A stretch of DNA of 64,000 nt, from positions 62,001 through 126,000 of the forward strand of contig NZ_JACBYI010000013.1 of the NCBI RefSeq assembly GCF_019352175.1, in the 5' to 3' direction. Source of the stretch: Paenibacillus sp. S150. Its GTDB lineage: Bacteria > Bacillota > Bacilli > Paenibacillales > Paenibacillaceae. A model generated the notes under the pieces. It did no database searches. It was given only the letters and a program-made list of their open reading frames with translations, and was not told the DNA's origin. This document shows, piece by piece, positions 29,648-39,087 of this stretch. The position numbers were made by a program, and so were the translations under genes. Position 1 is the first letter of the stretch, and each line of letters starts with the position of its first letter.

Positions 29648-29818
29648 ATGTCGCAGCAAGGGCGCTGGCTGGCTCAGGGAGATACCCTGTCCGAACTGGA
29701 ACACAAGCTTGGAGAATGCGTATGGTGGCTTATTATTCTGGCGGAGCGGATGGATGTGGATCTTGCGTCGGCACTGGGGAACTTCCTGACAGAAACCGGG
29801 ACAAGGCTTGGGGAGTAA
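29648..29818 (+). pseudogene. 56-codon MazG-like C-terminal fragment
   Basis: The plus-strand frame includes LSELEHKLGECVWWLIILAE and MDVDLASALGNFL. This resembles the last two helices of MazG-like nucleotide pyrophosphohydrolases (the LGDxLWYL...DLEEAL pattern), which normally have 90-110 residues with metal-binding EExxE motifs upstream. Those motifs are absent, so this is a truncated copy. Confidence 0.5.
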
Positions 29819-29909
29819 CAAAATAAAGCAATAATACAATTGCCGGTTGCCAATCCTGCGGATAGTGTCTATACTCATTTCTAATCATAGGCAGCAGGAG
29901 GGTACTGGC

Positions 29910-31637
29910 ATGAGAGGACTGGACAGAGCCTTTTTCCAATCGATCCGCTTTAAATTATTATCAGGCATTCTGCTGATTACCGTTCCTTTAATCGGCCTGT
30001 TGATCAGCAATAACATTTATGCCATTGGCGTTGTCCATAATCAGGTGATGCAGTCTAATATCAATATGATGAGCCTGTACATGGGGCAAATCGATGCCAG
30101 TCTGAATGAAGTCGATTCATATCTATATGCGCTTGCCGCTACGGATACCGATCTGCTTCCGCTGGACAAGCCTGAGGCTCTGAATCCTGACGAATATAAT
30201 ATGGCCAAGATTGCCCTGCGCAATAAAATCGCAAACGACATCACTTCCTATCCCTCCATTGACTCCTTTATTATCTATTCTCCTGTGAACAACGATATGA
30301 TCATGACCGAAAATATGAATCTCTCCTATGAGTACCGGCGGAATCTGGCTGCCGGTATTCAGGAGTGGCTGGGCGGGAAGGCCGCCGGCCGGCTCTATTC
30401 CACTGGCCAGTGGGAACCCCGCAGGATCGGGGACGAGTATTTCCTGTTTCATAGTGTGGCGGCAGGAAATGTGCGGGTGCTCGGCTGGGTGAATGTCCGC
30501 AAAATCATGGTCCCGCTCAAGCTGATTCAGCTGGGGGCAGACGGCAGGTCCATTCTGATGGACCCGAAGAATAACTCCGCGATGAACGAACAGGATTTCA
30601 TAAGCCGGCACAGGATTAATCTGATGTCGGATGCCCCGACCGGAGCGGACGGCAAATATTTGATAGCAAGGGCACAATCGCAGCGGGGGGCGTTCAGCCT
30701 GGCGGCTGTGATTCCGGAGAACGCCATTTTGGAGGGACTGCCCTATTTTAAAAATATTATTGCCGCTATCTGTATTGGCTCCCTGATACTGATTCCTTTC
30801 AGTCTGCTCTCCTTCCGGCGGATGATTCTCAGCCCTGTGCAGCGGATTATGCAGGCAATGAAGCAGGTCAAGCACGGGCACTGGGACACCCGGATCGAGC
30901 AATTTTCCTCCTCTGCAGAGTTCGAGATGATGCATGAAATGTTCAATACGATGATTGGAACAATCGAGGAGCTGAAGATTAATGTGTATGAGGAAAAAAT
31001 CAGCAAGCAGACCGCGGAGCTGATGCATCTGCAGCTGCAGATCAATCCCCACTTTTTTATGAACACGCTGAACATCATTTATAACTCCGCGCAGATCCGG
31101 AACTTTCCGGTCATCCAGGAAATGTCGCTGGCTCTGGTTCAGTATTTCCGTTATATGCTCTATCAGGGGGACAAGATGAAGGTTCCTTTGCGTGGAGAAA
31201 TTGAGCAGATTTACAGCTATCTGCGGATTCAGGAGATGCGTTACGGGGAGAGCCTGACCTATGAGGTCAAGATAGCGGATGAATTATTGCCCTGCCTTGT
31301 GCCTCCGCTGCTCATTCAGAGCTTTGTGGAGAATACAATCAAGCATACCCTGACTCTGGATGAGCCGGTCCATCTGGAGCTGGACATCTCCCTGACCGGT
31401 CCGGAGCAGCAGAGGCTTGCCATCCATATCAAAGATACCGGACAAGGATTTCCGGATGAAATCCTGGACAGGCTGGCGCTGCAGGAGGATTTGCGCAGCG
31501 GAAGCAATGAGCATCTGGGCATCTGGAATGCGCGGCACCGTCTGCAGCTCTTGTACGGGGGCGAGGGGGAGATTGCTTTTGCCAACGGAGAGGAATGGGG
31601 AGCCGATATCCGTATTGTGCTGCCCCGGACGGAATAG
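29910..31637 (+). CDS. YesM-type sensor histidine kinase
   Basis: A 575-residue membrane kinase: transmembrane segment at about 17-40, an extracellular sensor region of about 240 residues, a second membrane segment near 285-305, a HAMP linker, and a His_kinase domain with His381 in QINPHFFMNTL. The ATPase domain has VENTIKHTL and GQGFPDE. It should sense an extracellular sugar or its binding protein and phosphorylate the regulator encoded 14 bases downstream. The frame is open from 29847, but the ATG at 29910 has AGGAGGG upstream and begins just before the membrane segment, so it is chosen. The operon after the pair encodes an LplA-type importer, the probable target. Confidence 0.92.
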   Translation: MRGLDRAFFQSIRFKLLSGILLITVPLIGLLISNNIYAIGVVHNQVMQSNINMMSLYMGQIDASLNEVDSYLYALAATDTDLLPLDKPEALNPDEYNMAKIALRNKIANDITSYPSIDSFIIYSPVNNDMIMTENMNLSYEYRRNLAAGIQEWLGGKAAGRLYSTGQWEPRRIGDEYFLFHSVAAGNVRVLGWVNVRKIMVPLKLIQLGADGRSILMDPKNNSAMNEQDFISRHRINLMSDAPTGADGKYLIARAQSQRGAFSLAAVIPENAILEGLPYFKNIIAAICIGSLILIPFSLLSFRRMILSPVQRIMQAMKQVKHGHWDTRIEQFSSSAEFEMMHEMFNTMIGTIEELKINVYEEKISKQTAELMHLQLQINPHFFMNTLNIIYNSAQIRNFPVIQEMSLALVQYFRYMLYQGDKMKVPLRGEIEQIYSYLRIQEMRYGESLTYEVKIADELLPCLVPPLLIQSFVENTIKHTLTLDEPVHLELDISLTGPEQQRLAIHIKDTGQGFPDEILDRLALQEDLRSGSNEHLGIWNARHRLQLLYGGEGEIAFANGEEWGADIRIVLPRTE

Positions 31638-31651
31638 AATGGAGGGACATC

Positions 31652-33271
31652 ATGTATCAGCTCCTGATTGTTGATGATGAAGCATTTACAGGCAAGGTCA
31701 TTGCAGAAGGGATTTCCTGGGGAGCACTGGGTATAACCACTGTTCACCTGTCCACCAATATCCGTATGGCCAAAGAGGTGATCCGGCAGCACCGGATTGA
31801 TCTGATGATTTGCGATATTGAAATGCCCCAGGGCAGCGGACTTGAATTAATGGAGTGGGTAAAGGAGCAGGCCCCTGCGGTTGTCTGCATCTTTCTGACC
31901 TGTCATGCGGATTTCAGCTATGCCCAGAAGGCGGTTCAGCTCGGCAGCTTCGAATATCTGCTTAAGCCCATTGAGTTTCCAGAACTGGAGAAGGCTGCCG
32001 CCAGGGCGGTGGCGCTGGTATCGCGGGAGCGGGAGAAGCAGTCGGACCATAAGAGGTTCCTGGAGGTGCAGGAGCTGTGGTCCTCGCAAAAGCCGGCGTT
32101 CATCGAGCATTTCTGGCGGGATTTGCTGACGGGAATGATCTCTTCCGATCCGCAGCTGTTACGTGAATATATGGCCAAAGGAGATATCTCCTATCCGGAA
32201 GAGGCCGGGCTTCTGCCCGTGCTGATCCGGTTCCAGGGCCGGTCCAAGGCAATTGAACGGGATGACGGGATGCCTGCAGATGCTCCGGTGCAGAGTGTGA
32301 TGAGGGAGCTGCTTCATGAATACGGCATATCCGGGCGGCTTGTGCAGACCGGCCGGGAGGTATGGGTCCTAATTGCCGAGTATCCGCGGGGAAATCAGCC
32401 TGACCCCGGAAATATGCAGAGCCTCCTGCAGGAGTTCGTCGCACGCTCCAGCCAAGGCTTGAACTGCGAGCTGTGCTGTTATGCGGGAGAAGCCGCATCC
32501 GTTCACGAAATGGCCGGCAGATATAATGAGCTGCTGTTGATGGATGCCGACAATATCCGGCTGAAGAACCGGGTGCTCATGCAAGCCCAGTGGCGGACTC
32601 TGCCGGCCAGTCATTCCGATATACCCGGCCCGCCGATGCAGCTGTGGATGGAGCTGCTGAAGCAGAACTCGGACAAGGCGCTGCAGCTGGAGCTGGGGAC
32701 CTACCTGAAGGCCTTGGAGCCGGATGAGCGTGTGAATGCCAAATGGCTGCGGGAGTTCCATCAGAACTTTCTGCAGATTGTCTACCATGTGCTTCATTTG
32801 AACGGGCTTCAGGCCCACCGGATCTTCGAGGAGCAGCCCGAGACCTCACAGCAGGCCACTCGTTCTCTTCATCAACTGCTCCATTGGGCGCAGGTCCTGG
32901 TGCAGGAGGCAGTAAGACATGCGCGGGATGTGGAGAAAACCGGAACGGTGGTCGATAAGACGAAAGCCTATATCCTGAACAATATCGCCGAGAATGAGCT
33001 GTCCCGCGAGCAAATCGCCGCCAATGTCTACCTCAATCCGGATTATCTGACAAGGATTTTCAAGAAAGAAACGGGAATGACGCTTTCCGATTTTGTGGTT
33101 AAAGAACGGATGGAGCGGGCCAAGGAGCTGCTGCTGAAGACATCCAAGCCAATTAACAGCATCGCCAGCTCGATCGGGTATTCCAATTTCTCGCATTTTT
33201 CCCGCATCTTCAAAAAAACGACCGGTCTGACCCCGCATGAATTCCGCCATAAGGAGCTGCGGGGGAATTAG
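31652..33271 (+). CDS. YesN-type response regulator with AraC HTH domain
   Basis: A 539-residue regulator. The receiver domain (about 1-120) has DDE at 8-10 and phospho-Asp55 (ICDIEMP), with Lys in the LLKPIE motif. A middle region of about 280 residues follows. The last 100 residues are an AraC-type double HTH (YLNPDYLTRIFKKETGMT, ASSIGYSNFSHFSRIFKKTTG). The ATG at 31652 follows GGAGGGAC; the frame upstream to 31595 overlaps the kinase. It is co-transcribed with the kinase, and a strong hairpin follows. It probably activates the importer operon starting at 33483. Confidence 0.93.
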   Translation: MYQLLIVDDEAFTGKVIAEGISWGALGITTVHLSTNIRMAKEVIRQHRIDLMICDIEMPQGSGLELMEWVKEQAPAVVCIFLTCHADFSYAQKAVQLGSFEYLLKPIEFPELEKAAARAVALVSREREKQSDHKRFLEVQELWSSQKPAFIEHFWRDLLTGMISSDPQLLREYMAKGDISYPEEAGLLPVLIRFQGRSKAIERDDGMPADAPVQSVMRELLHEYGISGRLVQTGREVWVLIAEYPRGNQPDPGNMQSLLQEFVARSSQGLNCELCCYAGEAASVHEMAGRYNELLLMDADNIRLKNRVLMQAQWRTLPASHSDIPGPPMQLWMELLKQNSDKALQLELGTYLKALEPDERVNAKWLREFHQNFLQIVYHVLHLNGLQAHRIFEEQPETSQQATRSLHQLLHWAQVLVQEAVRHARDVEKTGTVVDKTKAYILNNIAENELSREQIAANVYLNPDYLTRIFKKETGMTLSDFVVKERMERAKELLLKTSKPINSIASSIGYSNFSHFSRIFKKTTGLTPHEFRHKELRGN

Positions 33272-33340
33272 TACCGCTTTTGTTGACAGCCTCTCCGCAG
33301 GTTTGGGAGGTTTGTCAACCATTGAGCGGTACTTTATTTC
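33270..33340 (+). terminator. Terminator after the YesMN pair
   Basis: Nested pairs AGTACCGCT/AGCGGTACT, GTTGACA/TGTCAAC and CCTCTCC/GGGAGG form one long hairpin (33270-33333), followed by TTATTTC. It separates the regulator pair from the importer operon. Confidence 0.7.
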
Positions 33341-33482
33341 GTCCGCATACCTCTTCCAAACCTGGTTGTGTCAATAATACTTACATGTCGGATTACGCAC
33401 AGGCATTGGTCGGTATTTGGGTAGCCCGGAATGCTTGGAATTCAGTATGATAAGACTATTCCAAGGGGAGGTAATGTGACAT

Positions 33483-34997
33483 ATGAAAAAAAGAAACACG
33501 GTTTTGACGTTACTGGTTTGCCTGTCTATGCTAATGACGCTGCTGACTGCGTGCTCCGGCAAGGAAGCCGCCACGGGTCAAACCCCGTCCGGCTCCGCCT
33601 CAGAGGATGAATTATACGAAATTACAATGGCTTATCCGGGAAGTGACCCGGGGGATGTTGCTCTTGTCCAGGAGGAGATCAACAAGCTGATCCGGGACAG
33701 GATCGGGGCAACCGTCAAGCTGCTGCCGATCAGCTTCGGCGCCTGGCAGCAGCAGCTTAATCTGATGCTGTCCGCGAATGAGAAGCTGGATATCATGACA
33801 GTGCTGGGCAGTGAATACGGCACGCGGGCGGCGAAGGGGCAGCTGGTCGCGCTGGACGATCTGCTGGCGAAGAGCGGGCAGGACATTCTGAAGGCAGTCG
33901 ATCCGTCTTACATGAACGCAGTCAAGATCGACGGCAAAACCTATGCCGTACCTTCTATCCGTGATTTTGCCGCCGGTCCGGGCATGCTGATGAGGAAGGA
34001 TCTGGTGGATAAATACAAGATTGATACCGGCAGCATCAAGTCCTACGAGGACCTGACCCCGATATTCCAGACAATCAAGGAGAATGAGCCCGGGGTTACA
34101 CCGCTGGTTCCCCTCGGCGGAGGAAGCACCACACTGACTATTACGGATCTGATGGACACCAGCGACTTCGATACGCTGGATGACTCGGTTGGCGTGCTTC
34201 CGGACCTCGACAACGGCTTCAAGGTGGTTAATCTGTTCGAGAATCCGAAATATCAGGAACGGCTCAATCTGGTGAGACAGTGGTATCTAGACGGTTATAT
34301 CTCCAAGGATGCGGCAACCACAAGCGACAGTGCCGAGACCCTGATGGGAGCGGGCAAAGCCTTTGCTTATTTCTGCCGGATCAAGCCGGGTATCGAGGCG
34401 CAGGAGGCGGTGTTGACCGGACATGAGCTGGTCGCTGTCTCCTTCGCCGAACCGGTAACCCAAACGAGCAATATTACCATCCTGATGCAGGGCATCGCGC
34501 AGAATTCCAAGAATCCGCAAAAAGCGATGGAATTCCTCAACCTGCTCTACTCGGACAGCGATTTGCTCAACCTGCTGGACTACGGAATTGAGAACAAGCA
34601 TTATGTCAAAACCTCGGATACCATGATCGGTTACCCGGAAGGGGTGACTGCAGCTACCAGCAGATACACCAATTCGGCAATCCTCTTCGGCAATCAATAT
34701 ATTTCCTACGTGTTCGAAGGCAACGAGCCGGATATCTGGAGCAAGCTTGCGGAGTTCAACGGCAGCGCCAAGCAGTCGAAGGCTCTCGGATTCACCTTCA
34801 ATGTGGAGCCGGTAAAGACGGAATCGGCTGCCGTACAGAACGTGATCAACCAGTTCAAGGGCGGACTGGAGACGGGAACCCTCGATCCGGCGGAAATACT
34901 GCCGAAATTTCTGGACAAGCTGAAGGCGGCCGGGATTGACACCATCATCGCCGAGAAGCAGAAGCAGCTGGATGCCTGGGCACAGAACAAACAATAG
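33483..34997 (+). CDS. LplA-type extracellular sugar-binding lipoprotein
   Basis: A 504-residue family 1 solute-binding protein. The signal peptide ends in a lipobox, LLTAC with Cys24, so the mature protein is lipid-anchored outside the membrane. ITMAYPGSDPGDVALVQEEINKLI (split after the first 20 residues) is the usual first domain of the LplA class, the long binding proteins that work with LplB/LplC permeases in Bacillus and Paenibacillus. The ATG follows GGGGAGG by about ten bases. It heads an operon with two oxidoreductases and two permeases, probably controlled by the upstream YesMN pair. Substrate unknown; inositol- or sugar-acid-like compounds are possible. Confidence 0.92.
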   Translation: MKKRNTVLTLLVCLSMLMTLLTACSGKEAATGQTPSGSASEDELYEITMAYPGSDPGDVALVQEEINKLIRDRIGATVKLLPISFGAWQQQLNLMLSANEKLDIMTVLGSEYGTRAAKGQLVALDDLLAKSGQDILKAVDPSYMNAVKIDGKTYAVPSIRDFAAGPGMLMRKDLVDKYKIDTGSIKSYEDLTPIFQTIKENEPGVTPLVPLGGGSTTLTITDLMDTSDFDTLDDSVGVLPDLDNGFKVVNLFENPKYQERLNLVRQWYLDGYISKDAATTSDSAETLMGAGKAFAYFCRIKPGIEAQEAVLTGHELVAVSFAEPVTQTSNITILMQGIAQNSKNPQKAMEFLNLLYSDSDLLNLLDYGIENKHYVKTSDTMIGYPEGVTAATSRYTNSAILFGNQYISYVFEGNEPDIWSKLAEFNGSAKQSKALGFTFNVEPVKTESAAVQNVINQFKGGLETGTLDPAEILPKFLDKLKAAGIDTIIAEKQKQLDAWAQNKQ

Positions 34998-35009
34998 GAG
35001 GATTCAACC

Positions 35010-36014
35010 ATGAAGCATATTGTATTAATTGGCTGCGGAGCGATGGGCGGAGCACATCTGTATTCCTATCTGGGGATGCCCGGAGTAAAGGTTGCCGGAA
35101 TCGTCGATCTGAATCCGGAGAAGGCGGAGCAGTTCGCCCTGCAGGCTGAAGCGCAGGCCTTCACGACACTGGAGGAGGCACTCAGGACACTGGAGCAGGT
35201 CGACGTCGTGGATGTGTGTGTGCCCACCTACCTGCATAAGGAGTACGTGCTGGCTGCGGCGCGGCATCACAAGCATGTGATCTGCGAGAAGCCGCTGGCC
35301 GGCAATCTGGAGGATGCGGCAGAGATGATCGAGTACTGCAAGTCCCGGCAGGTGCGGCTGTTCGTCGGGCATGTCCTGCGCTTCTTCCCGGAATATGAGA
35401 AGGTGAAGGAGCAGCTGGACAGCGGGTCCATCGGGGAGGCGGGGGTTGTCCGGATGAGCCGGGTAGGGTCGATGCCTGCCGGATTCGAGGACTGGTACAG
35501 TGATATCAAGCTCAGCGGCGGCGTAGTCATGGACTTATCCATTCATGACATCGACTTCCTGCGCTGGTGCTTCGGAGAGGTGGAGCGCGTCTATGCCAAG
35601 AGCCTGCAGGGACGCAGCGGCAACCGGCTGAACCTGGGCTATGGGCTGGTCACACTGCGCTTCAGGAACGGGGTGATTGCCCATGCCGAAAGCTCGTGGG
35701 CGCATGAAGAGTTCTCGTCCAAGCTGGAATTCGCCGGAGCGGGAGGAATGATTGAGTATGACAGCAGCAGGGATAAGCCCTTGTCATTGACGCGCCGCAG
35801 ATCGCAGGAGGCGCCGGCCGGTGTGGCTGTTCCGGTTAGCACTGTCGAACCGAATCCTTACGCCCGGGAGCTGCAGCATTTCCTCGAATGTGTGGACACG
35901 GGAGCGGAGGCAAGAGTGACGGCGGAGGATGGCTATAAGGCGCTGGAGATCGTGCTGGCAGCGATCCGGTCTATGGAAACCGGCGATCCGGTTTCACTTA
36001 ACAACGACAATTAA
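35010..36014 (+). CDS. Gfo/Idh/MocA-family oxidoreductase 1
   Basis: A 334-residue NAD(P)-dependent dehydrogenase. The Rossmann motif GCGAMGGAH lies at about residues 8-16, and CEKPLAGN near residue 95 is the family's EKP motif, with the Lys in catalysis. HDIDFLRW in the middle holds the conserved histidine region of the C-terminal domain. Family members oxidise cyclitols or sugars at a ring hydroxyl. It starts 12 bases after the binding protein, with AGGAGG upstream. Two such enzymes in a row suggest an oxidation-reduction sequence such as epimerisation through a keto intermediate; this is inference. Confidence 0.93.
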   Translation: MKHIVLIGCGAMGGAHLYSYLGMPGVKVAGIVDLNPEKAEQFALQAEAQAFTTLEEALRTLEQVDVVDVCVPTYLHKEYVLAAARHHKHVICEKPLAGNLEDAAEMIEYCKSRQVRLFVGHVLRFFPEYEKVKEQLDSGSIGEAGVVRMSRVGSMPAGFEDWYSDIKLSGGVVMDLSIHDIDFLRWCFGEVERVYAKSLQGRSGNRLNLGYGLVTLRFRNGVIAHAESSWAHEEFSSKLEFAGAGGMIEYDSSRDKPLSLTRRRSQEAPAGVAVPVSTVEPNPYARELQHFLECVDTGAEARVTAEDGYKALEIVLAAIRSMETGDPVSLNNDN

Positions 36015-36056
36015 AGATAGGATACCGGGGAACCGGAAGAAAGAGAGGGTTCAATT

Positions 36057-37040
36057 ATGAGAATCGGCATTATCAGTCTTGCCCATATGCATGCTGTAGG
36101 ATATATCATGGTGCTCCTCGGCATGGAGAACGTGGAGGTCGCCGGCATTGCCGACGAGGATGAAGCGCGGGGAAGGAAATGGGCCGGACAATTCGGACTG
36201 CCCTACTTCCGCACAACGGAGGAACTGCTCCGCCGGGAATTGGACGCCGTCATCGTCACCTCGGAGAATTCGAAGCACCACGGGCATGTCCTTGCCGCAG
36301 CCCGCGCAGGCAAGCATGTCTTATGCGAGAAGCCGCTTGCGACGAACCTGGAGGATGCGCAGGAAATGATTGATGTATGCCGGGAGAACGGGGTGTTTCT
36401 CGGCACGGCCTTCCCGGTCCGCTTCAGCACGCCCGTCGCCGCTGCCAAGCAGGTGATTGACAATGGGCAAATCGGCAATATTCTGGCCATTAAGGGGACG
36501 AACCACGGGTTCATTCCGGAGGGCTGGTTCACAGAGCCGGCGCTGTCAGGAGGCGGTGCGGTTATGGATCATACGGTGCATCTGGTCGATCTGATGCGCT
36601 GGATCATGGGCACGGAGGTCAGTGAGGTCTATGCAGAGCATGACAGCCGATTCTCCGATAACCCGATCGATGATTGCGGCATCGCCACTCTGGAATTTCA
36701 GAACGGTGTGTTCGCCACGATTGATTTCAGCTGGTCCCGCACGAAGATCTATCCGGTCTGGGGGGATGTTACCATGGAGATTATCGGCACGGAGGGCATT
36801 CTGCATGTGGACGCATTCGGCCAGAAGATCGAAGTATTCAGCGAAGCGAATGGCGTGAGATGGGATTATTGGGGCGACAACATGGATGCCGGCCTGCTGC
36901 AGAATTTCGTGGAGAGTATTCGTGAAGGCCTTGAGCCGCTGGTTACCGGACTTGACGGTCTGCGCGCGACGGAGGCCGCGCTGGCTGCGTACCGGTCCTT
37001 TGAACAGAAGAAGACGGTTGTGCTGAGGGCGGGCAATTGA
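36057..37040 (+). CDS. Gfo/Idh/MocA-family oxidoreductase 2
   Basis: A 327-residue relative of the preceding enzyme. The N-terminal GIISLAHMHAVGY replaces the strict GxGxxG dinucleotide motif, a variation seen in some members, so cofactor binding may differ. CEKPLATNLEDAQ carries the EKP motif, and VMDHTVHLVDLMRW the conserved histidine segment. It is in the same operon, 42 bases after the first enzyme, with AGAGAGGG upstream. It is not a simple duplicate: the two share only the family motifs. Confidence 0.9.
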   Translation: MRIGIISLAHMHAVGYIMVLLGMENVEVAGIADEDEARGRKWAGQFGLPYFRTTEELLRRELDAVIVTSENSKHHGHVLAAARAGKHVLCEKPLATNLEDAQEMIDVCRENGVFLGTAFPVRFSTPVAAAKQVIDNGQIGNILAIKGTNHGFIPEGWFTEPALSGGGAVMDHTVHLVDLMRWIMGTEVSEVYAEHDSRFSDNPIDDCGIATLEFQNGVFATIDFSWSRTKIYPVWGDVTMEIIGTEGILHVDAFGQKIEVFSEANGVRWDYWGDNMDAGLLQNFVESIREGLEPLVTGLDGLRATEAALAAYRSFEQKKTVVLRAGN

Positions 37041-37071
37041 ACCGGGCCAGCCTCTGAAGGGGGGATTTGAG

Positions 37072-38028
37072 ATGGCACAATACGCAGCGGCCGTCCCTGC
37101 AGCCAGATCTAGGAACAGACGGAGCAAGAATTTCAAACGTTACGGTCTGCTGGGTGTAATGATGCTGCCGGGACTCCTGTATTTTCTGGTCAACAACTAC
37201 CTGCCGATGTTCGGACTGATTATAGCGTTCAAGGATATCAACTTCTCACAAGGCTTCCTGGCCGGGGATTGGGTCGGGCTGAAGAATTTCGCATACCTGT
37301 TCAAAACAACGGACGCCTTCATCATCACCCGCAACACGATTCTGTACAACGGGGCGTTCATTGTCATCAATACAGCGGCGGCCATTCTGGTGGCGATTTT
37401 GCTGAATGAAATCAAGAACAAGCTGTTTATGCGCTTTTATCAGAGCGTCGTCCTGATTCCGTATCTGATTTCCACCATCATCATCAGCTATCTGGTGTTC
37501 GCCATGCTCAGCACGGAGACGGGCTTCATCAACAATACGGTTCTGCCGCTGTTCCACAGGGAGGGCATCTCCTGGTACAATGAGGCGGGATACTGGCCGC
37601 TGATTCTGACGGTTGTGAACACGTGGAAAAGCGCGGGCTTCCTGTGCGTGGTCTATCTGGCCTCGATCATCGGAATTGATCCCGAGTATTACGAGGCGGC
37701 TACGATTGACGGAGCCTCGAAATTCCAGCAGATCCGCGCCATTACGCTGCCGCTGATCCTGCCTACGATTATTGTGATGACCCTGCTGGCCGTCGGGCGG
37801 ATCTTCTATTCCGACTTTGGCCTGTTCTATCAGGTCCCGATGAATTCGGGGGCGCTCTATGATACAACGAATGTCATCGACACCTATGTCTACCGCGGAC
37901 TCATTCAGCTTGGGGATATCGGCATGTCATCGGCGGCGGGCTTGTACCAGTCTCTGGTCGGTCTGATCCTGGTCCTGCTGTCCAATTATACAGTTCGGAG
38001 AATCAGCCGCGAGAATTCACTGTTCTAA
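37072..38028 (+). CDS. LplB-type sugar ABC permease
   Basis: A 318-residue membrane protein with about six transmembrane segments. MLPGLLYFLVNNYLPMFGL and IAFKDINFSQGF are typical of the LplB/YteP branch, and the EAA loop is YYEAATIDGASKFQQIRAITLP. It would form a channel with the next gene's product and take substrate from the LplA-type lipoprotein upstream. GAAGGGGGG precedes the ATG. No ATPase gene is in the operon, so a shared MsmX-type ATPase is expected. Confidence 0.93.
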   Translation: MAQYAAAVPAARSRNRRSKNFKRYGLLGVMMLPGLLYFLVNNYLPMFGLIIAFKDINFSQGFLAGDWVGLKNFAYLFKTTDAFIITRNTILYNGAFIVINTAAAILVAILLNEIKNKLFMRFYQSVVLIPYLISTIIISYLVFAMLSTETGFINNTVLPLFHREGISWYNEAGYWPLILTVVNTWKSAGFLCVVYLASIIGIDPEYYEAATIDGASKFQQIRAITLPLILPTIIVMTLLAVGRIFYSDFGLFYQVPMNSGALYDTTNVIDTYVYRGLIQLGDIGMSSAAGLYQSLVGLILVLLSNYTVRRISRENSLF

Positions 38029-38042
38029 GGAGGCGAGGGAGA

Positions 38043-38924
38043 ATGCATAGAGAAAACCGGGGCTGGCAATGGCTGTCCCATATCATCATGGTTGTGATTT
38101 CAATGGCATGTTTGTTTCCGTTCGCACTTCTGGTGATGGCTTCTTTTACCGACGAACAGGAGATTATACGCGATGGCTATTCCTTTTTTCCCGGCCGCTT
38201 CAGTGTGGATGCATATCTATATCTGGGCAATAAAATAGGTGAAATCGCGCATGCCTACGGGATTACGCTGCTTATTACCGTAGTCGGCACTGTGGTTGGG
38301 GTAGCAGTCACAGCCATGCTGGCCTACCCGCTGTCGAAGCCGGATATGCCTTACCGGAACCTGGCCGCTTTTCTGATTTTCTTCACCCTGCTGTTCAACG
38401 GCGGACTGGTTCCCACCTATCTGATCTACACCCAGGTGCTGGGGATCAAGAATACAATCTGGGCGCTGATCGTTCCCGGACTGCTCGCTAACGGCTTCAA
38501 CGTCCTGCTGATGCGCTCTTACTTCAGCACCGCCATTCCCGCGGCGGTGATTGAATCGGCGAATATCGACGGGGCCGGAGAATTCCGCACCTTCCATTCC
38601 ATCGTTATTCCGCTCTCAACACCCATTCTGGCAACCGTCGGGCTGTTCCAGCTTGTGCTCTACTGGAATGACTGGTTCAACGGCATGGTCTATATCACCG
38701 ACAGCAGATTCTACAGTCTGCAGAATTTGCTGAACCGGATATTGACCGACATTCAGTTTCTGACCTCCAGCAATGTGCGCTCCAGTGTCTCTGCAGGCCC
38801 GATGCCCAGTGAAACGGTCCGGATGGCTATAGCGGTGATCGGGGTGGTTCCGCTGCTGGCTGCTTATCCGTTTTTCCAGCGCTTTTTCGTCAAAGGGCTG
38901 GTTGTGGGAGCTGTGAAGGGATAG
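38043..38924 (+). CDS. LplC/YtcP-type sugar ABC permease
   Basis: A 293-residue permease with about six transmembrane segments. FTDEQEIIRDGYSFFPGRFS is characteristic of the LplC/YtcP branch. The family's EAA loop is present in variant form (IESANIDGAGEFRTFHSIVIP). The C-terminus PFFQRFFVKGLVVGAVKG is nearly invariant in the group. It starts 14 bases after its partner, with AAGGAGGCGAGGG upstream, and is the last gene of the operon. Confidence 0.93.
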   Translation: MHRENRGWQWLSHIIMVVISMACLFPFALLVMASFTDEQEIIRDGYSFFPGRFSVDAYLYLGNKIGEIAHAYGITLLITVVGTVVGVAVTAMLAYPLSKPDMPYRNLAAFLIFFTLLFNGGLVPTYLIYTQVLGIKNTIWALIVPGLLANGFNVLLMRSYFSTAIPAAVIESANIDGAGEFRTFHSIVIPLSTPILATVGLFQLVLYWNDWFNGMVYITDSRFYSLQNLLNRILTDIQFLTSSNVRSSVSAGPMPSETVRMAIAVIGVVPLLAAYPFFQRFFVKGLVVGAVKG

Positions 38925-38985
38925 TCCGAAGAGATGGGACTGAACAGCATTATTCCGCAAGGGTGCAGTTAATGGAAGCTTCAGA

Positions 38986-39026
38986 CGACAGGCCTCTCCG
39001 CCGGAAAAAGGCGGGGAGGCCTGTCG
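38986..39026. terminator. Hairpin between convergent genes
   Basis: CGACAGGCCTCTCCGCC pairs with GGCGGGGAGGCCTGTCG over 17 bases with one G-U, around a seven-base loop. No T-run follows on either side, but it sits between the converging lplC-type and araC-type genes and could stop both. Confidence 0.55.
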
Positions 39027-39087
39027 TGTATAGATTGAATGGCCTCCACAAACGATAACCCGGAAGAAGAGGAGCATTGCCGCCTGC

